IMG/VR virus record: IMGVR_UViG_3300025132_000305 | Span: 1-23,802 of that record | Origin: a virus | Reading direction: 5' to 3' (one strand) | DNA: 23,802 nucleotides | In this document: positions 8,253 through 14,606 of the stretch, one piece after another | Layout: each line of letters begins with the position of its first letter | Numbering within the stretch: the first letter of the stretch is position 1 | Translations under genes and position numbers: made by a program | The notes under the pieces: generated by a model | What the model was told of the DNA's origin: nothing | Database searches by the model: none | The model's input: the letters and a program-made list of their open reading frames with translations, nothing else

Positions 8253-9527
8253 ATGAAGGAAGTAAATAACTTCTTAACACCTGAAGAGTGTAAAGAAATA
8301 ATAAACATGATAGATTCTAATCATGAAAGATCTCAGGTAGTAGAGGGTGGTACAGACCGCTCCGCTGTTTCTGAATCACGAACCTCAAGTACATCTAACC
8401 TTAGTCCGGATAACCCTTTAATAAGTAGAGTACATCAAAAAATTGCTGACTATTTAGGTATAGAAAAAAAATATGGAGAGTCTTTACAAGGACAACTTTA
8501 CGAGGTCGGACAATACTTTAAACCTCATAATGATTTTTTTAGTGGATCTGCTTACGATAAACATTGTAAAGTTTCAGGAAATAGAACTCACACATTTATG
8601 GTATATTTAAATGATGACTTTGAGGGTGGGGGCACAAATTTTCCAACCTTACAAAAAACGGTTAAAGCAGAAACTGGAAAGGGTTTATGGTGGCCCAATA
8701 TAGTTGATGGAGAATTTCAATCCCAATATACTCATGAAGGAGTTGCTGTAAAAAAAGGAAAAAAATACATAATAACTTCTTGGTGGAGAGAAAAAGTTTG
8801 GGATGGTTCGGGAGATGAACAGATGTATCAAAAAAGTATAGAAAAAAACCCTTCAGAAGAAGTAGTTGAGTCTTACATAGTTAAAGCTTCATCTGTAAAA
8901 CAAGATAACAATAAAGAAGTAGGTGATAAAATTTTTTCAACACAAGAAGATTTTCCAAAATTTACTGAATTAGGTTTTGCTTTACAAAAATGTCCAGATA
9001 ATGTATGGGGTGTAATATCTGATATATATGGGTTATTAAAAGATAAAACTACAGAAGAACATTTTGAGGGTAAAGAACAATTTATTGTGGGTGGAGGAAG
9101 TGAAATGCTTTCTTTTGATCATGCGCCTAACATCCGTAGCTATATACATCAAGAGTTAAAAAATATACACGAAGAGTTTTCTGGTGAAAATCTAGATCCT
9201 TCTTATATATATGGTATACGTTCTTATCAAAGAAATGCAACCCTTACATCTCATGTAGATAGAATAGCTACTCACCATATTTCATCAATAATAATTGTAG
9301 ACAAAGACTTAGCTTGCGGGTGTACAAATAAACCTAATGCAGACGATTGGCCTTTAGATATTAAAGGACATGATGGGGAGTGGTATAAAGTTTATGCTAA
9401 GCCTGGCGACATGATATTGTATGAGTCGGCTAAATGTGAACACGGAAGAGTAGAATCTTTTGGCGGAACATTTTTTAGAAACTTTTATGTTCACTATAAA
9501 TTGTCTGATTGGACGTACAAGCAATGA
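8253..9527 (+). CDS. Tandem 2OG-Fe(II) dioxygenase; N-terminal half is prolyl 4-hydroxylase-like
   Basis: This 424-aa protein has two double-stranded beta-helix oxygenase halves. Residues 1-180 follow the prolyl 4-hydroxylase pattern: SRTSST (42-47), GESLQGQLYEVGQYFKPHND (75-94), GNRTHTFMVYLND (109-121) and EGGGTNFP (124-131). Its iron ligands would be His92, Asp94 and His161, with Lys171 as the 2-oxoglutarate anchor. The 10-residue His-Lys spacing is the same as in human P4HA1. Residues about 230-424 form a second half with a possible His334-x-Asp336...His397 triad, PGDMILYES before the distal His, and a candidate 2OG-binding Arg409. The expected reaction is hydroxylation of peptidyl Pro using O2 and 2-oxoglutarate. 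It begins 59 nt after the Pro-rich virion gene and overlaps the next start as ATGA, so it heads a coupled operon. Likely substrates are the Pro-rich linkers at 6289-7956 and 12477-12623 (inference). A host-protein substrate is the alternative. Confidence 0.88.
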   Translation: MKEVNNFLTPEECKEIINMIDSNHERSQVVEGGTDRSAVSESRTSSTSNLSPDNPLISRVHQKIADYLGIEKKYGESLQGQLYEVGQYFKPHNDFFSGSAYDKHCKVSGNRTHTFMVYLNDDFEGGGTNFPTLQKTVKAETGKGLWWPNIVDGEFQSQYTHEGVAVKKGKKYIITSWWREKVWDGSGDEQMYQKSIEKNPSEEVVESYIVKASSVKQDNNKEVGDKIFSTQEDFPKFTELGFALQKCPDNVWGVISDIYGLLKDKTTEEHFEGKEQFIVGGGSEMLSFDHAPNIRSYIHQELKNIHEEFSGENLDPSYIYGIRSYQRNATLTSHVDRIATHHISSIIIVDKDLACGCTNKPNADDWPLDIKGHDGEWYKVYAKPGDMILYESAKCEHGRVESFGGTFFRNFYVHYKLSDWTYKQ

Positions 9528-10540
9528 GAAAAAAAATATTAATTACAGGAGGCGCTGGTTTTATAGCTCATCATGTTATAGATTACTTGCTATACCATAC
9601 GGATTGGGATATAGTGTCCTTGGATAGATTAGATTTTAGTGGAAATTTAAATAGACTAAAAGAAGTTGTAACTACAAATTCAAGTCACAAAAGAGTACAG
9701 GTTGTACACCATGATTTAAAAGCCTCATTGAATACTCAAATAATATCTTTAATTGGTAATGTTAATTATGTAGCACATTTAGCAGCTGGTTCTCACGTGG
9801 ATAGAAGTATTGAATATCCTATGGAATTTGTTATGGACAATGTAGTGGGTACTGCCAATATATTGGAGTATGCAAAAAAACTTGGATCATTAGAAAAGTT
9901 TATATATTTCAGCACAGATGAAGTTTTTGGACCAGCTCCTGGAGTGGTTAAATATAAAGAGAATGACAGATATAATTCTACTAATCCTTACAGCGCATCT
10001 AAAGCGGGAGCGGAAGAGCTTGTTGTCGCTTTTGAAAATACTTATCAAATGCCAAATGTAATAACGCACACGATGAATGTTTTTGGCGAAAGACAACATC
10101 CAGAAAAATTTATTCCTATGTGTATAAATAAAATATTAAATGGCGAAAAAGTTTGGATTCACGGGAACACTGAAAAAACACAAGCAGGAAGTAGGCATTA
10201 TATACACGCCCAAGATGTAGCAAGTGCTCTTTTCTTTTTAATAAACAACGAGACTCCCAACACCCCTGATGACACAGGGATTAAGTGTCCAAAATTTAAT
10301 ATAGTTGGTTCTGAAGAAATTGACAATTTGGCATTAGCTCAATTTATAGCTAAGACTTTGGATAAAAAATTAGACTATGAATTAATAGATTTTCATTCGT
10401 CAAGACCTGGCCATGATTTGAGATATGCTTTGTGTGGAGAAAAAATGGAAGACATGGGCTGGAAACCAAGTGCAGTTTATGATAAACTAGAGAAAACTAT
10501 TAAATGGACAGTAAAAAATCAAAGATGGTTAAAAATATAA
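9524..10540 (+). CDS. RmlB-like NAD-dependent nucleotide-sugar 4,6-dehydratase/epimerase
   Basis: This 338-aa short-chain dehydrogenase/reductase of the extended type starts at ATG 9524, which overlaps the TGA of the dioxygenase (ATGA); a longer TTG start at 9509 is less plausible. The NAD-binding Rossmann motif is ITGGAGFIAHH (Ala replaces the usual Gly of GGAGFIG). Next come HLAAGSHVDRSIEYP, the catalytic STDEVFG region and the YSASKAG (YxxxK) motif. STDE is the signature of dTDP-/UDP-glucose 4,6-dehydratases, where Asp-Glu drives dehydration. The C-terminal part includes a GSRHYIHAQDVA substrate-binding stretch. It would make a 4-keto-6-deoxy nucleotide sugar, a precursor of deoxy or amino sugars. 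No partner aminotransferase, reductase or nucleotidyltransferase is present, so it must use host intermediates. In this operon the sugar is probably passed to the two downstream glycosyltransferase-like proteins. Confidence 0.85.
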   Translation: MRKKILITGGAGFIAHHVIDYLLYHTDWDIVSLDRLDFSGNLNRLKEVVTTNSSHKRVQVVHHDLKASLNTQIISLIGNVNYVAHLAAGSHVDRSIEYPMEFVMDNVVGTANILEYAKKLGSLEKFIYFSTDEVFGPAPGVVKYKENDRYNSTNPYSASKAGAEELVVAFENTYQMPNVITHTMNVFGERQHPEKFIPMCINKILNGEKVWIHGNTEKTQAGSRHYIHAQDVASALFFLINNETPNTPDDTGIKCPKFNIVGSEEIDNLALAQFIAKTLDKKLDYELIDFHSSRPGHDLRYALCGEKMEDMGWKPSAVYDKLEKTIKWTVKNQRWLKI

Positions 10541-11362
10541 ATGAACAAATTTAATTTTTTAATTACTGCTCACTCTGACAATCCTACTAGATTAAAACTT
10601 TTAATTGAGTGTATAAAATCTATAAAACAATTTGGATATAAAGTTATAGTAGTTGATCACTATTTTAATCACGAACCCTTTGAGTTATCTGATGGGTTTG
10701 TTTGGGTAGAAGATAATCCGGTTGCTACCCCTGAAACATGGCATGAATATAACTTATACCATGTAAACCAATCTGAATATAAAGACTACCATACTTTTAC
10801 TCCTTATAATTGTTTTGCGGCTTATGCAATAATAGACCAATTTAACAAGGGATATAAGTTGGTAGAAGGTGAGGGTGTGTTTAGTGTTCACTATGATTTT
10901 CAATTAAAAAAAGATGTTAGAGATTTAATAGAAAAATACAAACATAGAGATGGCATATTTTTTAAATATCCTTCAGATGACATTTCATTATTTAGTAGTT
11001 GTTTTTATTTAAAAAAAGAATTGTGGCAAAAGTTTGAAAGAATTAAATCATTAAAGCAATACATGATACAGATAAATAAATATATGGAATGGTATTTTTA
11101 TAGCCAGTTTAAAGATGACAATGTTGAAATGCTTCCTATACATCCTCAAGAATATTTTATTACTGATTTATATTATAGATCCACATATTTAAATTACTCT
11201 TGCAATTTTTATTATAACCAAGACAAAGTGTTGTTTAATTTTAATAATGAGTTTGAAATACTGGATAAAAAATCAGAATACTTTTTATATAAAAATGATA
11301 AAAAACTAAATGTGTATTTAAAAGACGATCATTTTAAATTCCATACATTTAGAGAAACATGA
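10541..11362 (+). CDS. Putative glycosyltransferase (GT-A/GT2-like N-terminus)
   Basis: This 273-aa protein starts immediately after the TAA of the dehydratase gene. The N-terminus, NKFNFLITAHSDNPTRLKLL followed by a helix and then VIVVDHY, follows the beta-alpha-beta opening of GT2-like glycosyltransferases. A possible substitute for the DxD metal motif is the HYD in FSVHYDF (residue about 125). The rest is aromatic and Tyr/Lys-rich, with no membrane helix, so a soluble cytoplasmic enzyme is expected. Its placement between a nucleotide-sugar dehydratase and a second glycosyltransferase-like gene, with ATGA coupling at its 3' end, supports a sugar-transfer role. Donor and acceptor cannot be read from the sequence. 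Alternatives are another GT-A-fold nucleotidyltransferase or an inactive relative. Confidence 0.55.
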   Translation: MNKFNFLITAHSDNPTRLKLLIECIKSIKQFGYKVIVVDHYFNHEPFELSDGFVWVEDNPVATPETWHEYNLYHVNQSEYKDYHTFTPYNCFAAYAIIDQFNKGYKLVEGEGVFSVHYDFQLKKDVRDLIEKYKHRDGIFFKYPSDDISLFSSCFYLKKELWQKFERIKSLKQYMIQINKYMEWYFYSQFKDDNVEMLPIHPQEYFITDLYYRSTYLNYSCNFYYNQDKVLFNFNNEFEILDKKSEYFLYKNDKKLNVYLKDDHFKFHTFRET

Positions 11363-12192
11363 TTCGCTTTATTCCTAACGCAATAGTTGACCCGAGGTAT
11401 AAATGGAAAGCTAACTTTTGGGCTTACTGTCAAAAAAAAATATATGGCAATTTGGCTAACAAAAATAGTTTAGTAACTATTGTTAGGCAGAACAACACAA
11501 CAAGCCCTGTACATAATGAAGTTGACTGGAATTTATATGGACTTCCATATTATCTATGTAAACCTATATGGTCTTATGTTGATTCAAGAGATGAAAACTG
11601 TGTTGTTATAAATGTTTTTTCATCAGTAAAAGAACTACTACATCTTTACAACGATACTGATGTAATTGTTTTAGGTGATATGGATATTATTCTTTTGAAA
11701 AAATATGACGATATGTTGCCTGGAGAAAATTCAGTTATTTGTTTTGATGGCTATGAAGATTGGCACATGCACATTGCTGATGAATCAAAAAAAAATTACA
11801 ATAGGATTTTAAAATATCTCAGCCACACAGAAGGTAAATATATGAATGGAGGTTTTGTTCCTATTTTAATACAAACTAAAACTTTAAAAAAAATTATTGA
11901 TGATGTAATAAATATTGCAGAGGATATAATTAAAACCGAAGAGGATGTAACATGGAAATGGTGGGCTTGCATGACTGCTTTTTCTATAGCTTGCCACAAT
12001 CATAAAATTAAAATGATAGGACTTAATAATACTTATATACCTGGTTTTAATCAGTTTGATTTATCTAATCATTACTTTGTACACTACAGTGTGGATTCAG
12101 TATTTAATAAGTCTACTTTTCCCAACCACAATATAGCCGATTATCCTAACAATCCATTTTACAACCTTGTTAAAGAATGGATTGTAAACTAA
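11359..12192 (+). CDS. Putative GT-A glycosyltransferase with DxD motif
   Basis: This 277-aa protein starts in the ATGA overlap with the preceding gene, which indicates translational coupling. Residues 100-113 read TDVIVLGDMDIILL, with Asp107-Met-Asp109 as a DxD metal and nucleotide-sugar site after a hydrophobic strand. KYMNGGFVPILI follows, resembling the acceptor-side 'xNxGxxxI' loop of GT8-type and eukaryote-type retaining transferases. A late HYFVHYS offers a His that could serve as the third metal ligand. The general build (Trp/Tyr-rich N-terminus, DxD near residue 107, no membrane helix) suggests a soluble enzyme working on a protein or glycan acceptor. A relation to the eukaryotic Hyp/Ser-glycosyltransferases of hydroxyproline-rich glycoproteins is tempting given the neighbouring prolyl hydroxylase, but is only a hypothesis. 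It is the last gene of the cassette. Confidence 0.6.
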   Translation: MIRFIPNAIVDPRYKWKANFWAYCQKKIYGNLANKNSLVTIVRQNNTTSPVHNEVDWNLYGLPYYLCKPIWSYVDSRDENCVVINVFSSVKELLHLYNDTDVIVLGDMDIILLKKYDDMLPGENSVICFDGYEDWHMHIADESKKNYNRILKYLSHTEGKYMNGGFVPILIQTKTLKKIIDDVINIAEDIIKTEEDVTWKWWACMTAFSIACHNHKIKMIGLNNTYIPGFNQFDLSNHYFVHYSVDSVFNKSTFPNHNIADYPNNPFYNLVKEWIVN

Positions 12193-12221
12193 AACACTTA
12201 AGTTTTAAATTTGTAAATTTG
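12182..12221 (+). promoter_or_regulatory. Candidate promoter with tandem duplicated -7 box
   Basis: TTG at 12182-12184 lies 21 nt before TAAATTTG at 12206-12213, and a second identical TAAATTTG follows directly at 12214-12221. Both octamers match TAnnTTTG, and the first has ideal spacing to the TTG. The ATG of the next gene is at 12240. The TTG lies in the last codons of the glycosyltransferase gene. The arrangement could give two alternative transcription starts 8 nt apart. Confidence 0.5.
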
Positions 12222-12239
12222 TATATTATAAAATAGTAT

Positions 12240-13427
12240 ATGTCTTGTTTAACCCATGTATTGGTTTGTCCTGTTGGGGCAGTTGATGGTGAATGTTCGT
12301 GGAATATTGAATGTTGTGATGGTGTAAAAAGAAACATAAGTATACCAGAGGAAGATCAACAAGAAGTTTGTTTAAGTTCCCCATATAGAATTATAAAAAC
12401 TTCAATATCTGGATCTTCATACAAGAAAACACCAGAGGAAACTTGTGCTACTAATTGTGGGTATGCTGATTCTACACCGATTTTACCTTCACCTCCGACT
12501 CCAAGCCCTACACCAGCCCCGAGTCCTGGGCCTAGCCCATCTCCAACGCCTACGCCTACACCTACGCCTACACCTACGCCTACGCCAGTACCAGCAAGTA
12601 TAGTTCCACCTATACCATCTCCTGTAGAAACAGAGTATACTTTAACATATAGTAAAACAGCTAAAGGTTGGCCATCTTTTTATTCTTATATACCGGAGAT
12701 AATGCTAGGAATGAATCAATACTTTTATTCATTTAGCGGTGGTAATTTATTTCAACATAATTCTGATAACAATAGGAATAATTTTTACGGGACACAATAC
12801 AACTCATACATAACTACTGTGTTTAATGAAATGAAATTGCAGAATAAGTTATTTAAAACAATTAATCTAGAATCAGATAGATCATGGGAAGCAACTCTTG
12901 AGACCGATATTCAAACCAACGGTTTTATTGATAGTAATTGGTTTGAGAAAAAAGAAAATTCATTCTTTGCGTTTATTAGAAAGACAGGTGAGATTCCTGC
13001 TTTAAGTGGAGAATATGCGATGAGATCTGTGAGCGGAATAGGTAGAGCAAACTCTTGGAGCTTAGTCTCCACAACGCTAACAATAGATTTTTCTATTTCA
13101 CCACTAGTAAGCATTGGCTCTGAAGTATCTGTTGGTGATTATCTATATTTCTCTGAGCCATCCTATACAACGGTAAAACTATCAGGAAGAATTACTAATA
13201 TACAAATAGATTTACCAGCTGGTCTTAATAGAATAACAGTTGACACTAACATAACAGGTTCAGAAACAATAGTAGTAGCTGATCCATTTATATTGTATAT
13301 TAAAAATGCTGAGGCTGAATCAAATGGTTTACTTGGAAGGTATTGTATATTTACTTTAAGAAATAATAGTACCCTACCCACTGAACTCTTTGCTGTAGAG
13401 TCCGAGATAATGAAAAGCTATCCGTAA
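12240..13427 (+). CDS. Pro-rich virion protein carrying the detached C-terminal domain of the stabilization-like protein
   Basis: This 395-aa protein has three parts. Residues 1-73 hold eight Cys (3, 10, 19, 25, 26, 44, 69, 73) around a CSWNIECCDGVKRNISIP phrase, resembling a small beta module. Residues 80-128 are a Pro-rich linker with 24 Pro in 49 residues and a perfect (PT)n core. Residues about 133-395 begin TYSKTAKGWPSFYSYIPE and continue with YFYSFSGGNLFQHNS and NNFYGTQY. As I recall, this pattern is the C-terminal domain of gp10-like stabilization proteins in crAss-like and marine Bacteroidetes phages. The large protein at 1738 has that family's N-terminal domain but lacks this one, so the two genes may together form one assembly unit, held apart by the intervening modification cassette. 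No signal peptide is seen. The Pro-rich linker is a candidate substrate for the prolyl hydroxylase at 8253. Confidence 0.65.
   Translation: MSCLTHVLVCPVGAVDGECSWNIECCDGVKRNISIPEEDQQEVCLSSPYRIIKTSISGSSYKKTPEETCATNCGYADSTPILPSPPTPSPTPAPSPGPSPSPTPTPTPTPTPTPTPVPASIVPPIPSPVETEYTLTYSKTAKGWPSFYSYIPEIMLGMNQYFYSFSGGNLFQHNSDNNRNNFYGTQYNSYITTVFNEMKLQNKLFKTINLESDRSWEATLETDIQTNGFIDSNWFEKKENSFFAFIRKTGEIPALSGEYAMRSVSGIGRANSWSLVSTTLTIDFSISPLVSIGSEVSVGDYLYFSEPSYTTVKLSGRITNIQIDLPAGLNRITVDTNITGSETIVVADPFILYIKNAEAESNGLLGRYCIFTLRNNSTLPTELFAVESEIMKSYP
12477..12623 (+). repeat. Pro-rich (PT)n / (PS) linker in the 395-aa protein
   Basis: Residues 80-128 of the 12240 gene contain 24 Pro in 49 residues: first PSPPTPSPTPAPSPGPSP, then an almost perfect Thr-Pro alternation at 102-116. 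The DNA core is a near-perfect 6/12-bp repeat of CCTACG and CCTACA units (about 12547-12585). It resembles the Ser/Thr-Pro alternations of algal and plant hydroxyproline-rich glycoproteins in composition and suits slippage-driven length change. Confidence 0.92.
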
Positions 13428-13433
13428 AATTAG

Positions 13434-13441
13434 TATCTTTG
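13434..13441 (+). promoter_or_regulatory. Bacteroidetes-type -7 element TATCTTTG
   Basis: TATCTTTG, preceded by G, is identical to the element at 65-73 and fits TAnnTTTG. It lies 6 nt before the ATG at 13448, so transcription starting about 7 nt downstream would produce a leaderless or nearly leaderless mRNA. No TTG lies 17-23 nt upstream. It probably drives the GNAT gene and the ejection-protein genes behind it. Confidence 0.55.
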
Positions 13442-13447
13442 CATAGA

Positions 13448-13849
13448 ATGGAATTTAATATACGAAAGTTAAATCCATCTGATTATGAGGATGTATTGGT
13501 AGGTTGGTGGAAAGAATGGGGGTGGACACCTCCAGCTAAAGATTTTTTGCCGGAGAATGGAGAAGGCGGATTAATAGTAACGGTAGAAGACAAACCTGTT
13601 TGCGCAGGTTTTATATATATATCAAACTCTAAAGTTGCTTGGGTAGAATGGATAATATCTGATAAAAAACATAAAGAGAAAAGAAAAGAAGCTATTAATT
13701 TATTATTAGATAAATTAATATTAACATGTAAAAATTTAAATATGAAATATATATTTGCTACAAACGATAATAAAAATTTAGTCAACACATTTATAAATAA
13801 AGGTTTTAGAAAAGGAAGTATAACAACAGAATTAATTAAAAAAATATAA
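13448..13849 (+). CDS. GNAT-family N-acetyltransferase
   Basis: This 133-aa protein would transfer an acetyl group from acetyl-CoA to an amine. The ATG at 13448 is preferred over a TTG at 13439, because the TTG lies inside the promoter box at 13434-13441. The N-terminus is MEFNIRKLNPSDYEDVLVGW, the usual GNAT beta1-alpha1. A WW-EWGW segment follows, then beta strands with GLIVTVEDKPVCAGFIYI and VAWVEWIISDKKHKEKRKEA (motif A region), and finally LNMKYIFATNDN...FINKGFRKGS (motif B). The CoA-binding loop lacks a clean R/QxxGxG/A and has a Lys-rich stretch instead. The length suits compact phage GNATs. Similar genes are often found among tail and internal-virion genes of marine phages; targets are unknown. 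It ends one base before the first ejection-like gene. Confidence 0.78.
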   Translation: MEFNIRKLNPSDYEDVLVGWWKEWGWTPPAKDFLPENGEGGLIVTVEDKPVCAGFIYISNSKVAWVEWIISDKKHKEKRKEAINLLLDKLILTCKNLNMKYIFATNDNKNLVNTFINKGFRKGSITTELIKKI

Positions 13850-13850
13850 T

Positions 13851-14600
13851 ATGGGACTAGAAACAGCAGAAACCGCAAATACAACACAAAGTAGAGGAAT
13901 TTATACACCATCAATAACAGCTCCTTCTGGTGCACAAATTAATCAGGGTATACAAAATCAATTAAAACAAAGATCTTCAACTCCAACTACACCCGCATCC
14001 TCAGGTAATTTTTTACAAGGCTTAGGCGGAGCTTTATCTATAGCTTCAGGCCCACTAGGATTAGCGGTAGGATTAGTTGGTTCAGCAATGAGTTTTGCAG
14101 ATGCAAAAAAACAAAGAGAAAATCAAGTAGCCGCTCAATTAGAAGCAGACAAAGCTTTTGAAGAAGCGGGTCGTATACTTGAAGAACAATATATGTCAGG
14201 CGTAAGTATACCTATGGAAGCATATAATTTAGAAAGAGAAGGTATTGCACAGGCAGGAGCTCAAGCTATTGAAGCAATCTCTGAGGGAGAAGCACGAGGA
14301 GCAAGCGCAGGTGTTGGAAGAGTAGTTGCTTTACAACAGGACGCTTTGGCTAAGCAGCGAGCAGCACTTGCAGAAAGACAGTTTCAATTAGAGAAAGCTC
14401 AAGCTGAAGAGCTGGCAAAATTACAACAAGGAAGACTTGATTTAAAATTAGGAGAAGTTAAAGGGCAACAACAAATGCTTGCAGATATGAGAGCTCAAGA
14501 AGCGGCATCTAGGCTGTCTGGTGTACAAGCGTTAGGCCAAACAGCCACAGATTTATTTAAAGCATTTACACCTTTATATAATCCTAACGAACAAGACTAA
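13851..14600 (+). CDS. Internal virion / ejection protein, T7 gp14-like
   Basis: This 249-aa Ala/Gln/Glu-rich protein has three parts. Residues 1-55 are a polar, Thr/Ser/Pro-rich leader. A Gly/Ala-rich hydrophobic stretch (about 57-80, QGLGGALSIASGPLGLAVGL) could cross or insert into a membrane. A long helical coiled coil then runs to about residue 230 (AQLEADKAFEEAGRIL..., LAERQFQLEKAQAEELAKLQ). This build and its place as the first and smallest of three consecutive genes, followed by a medium and then a giant protein, match the gp14-gp15-gp16 ejection set of T7-like podophages and similar sets in Bacteroidetes podophages. It would be packaged in the capsid and ejected to help form the DNA conduit. 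The function is inferred from architecture and context. Confidence 0.6.
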   Translation: MGLETAETANTTQSRGIYTPSITAPSGAQINQGIQNQLKQRSSTPTTPASSGNFLQGLGGALSIASGPLGLAVGLVGSAMSFADAKKQRENQVAAQLEADKAFEEAGRILEEQYMSGVSIPMEAYNLEREGIAQAGAQAIEAISEGEARGASAGVGRVVALQQDALAKQRAALAERQFQLEKAQAEELAKLQQGRLDLKLGEVKGQQQMLADMRAQEAASRLSGVQALGQTATDLFKAFTPLYNPNEQD

Positions 14601-14606
14601 TAAGTT

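Noticed and set aside
13483-13935. 150-aa hydrophobic minus-strand ORF
   Set aside because: It is antisense to the GNAT gene and the next gene start. Its Leu/Phe/Ile richness comes from reading Lys/Asn-rich AT-heavy DNA backwards.
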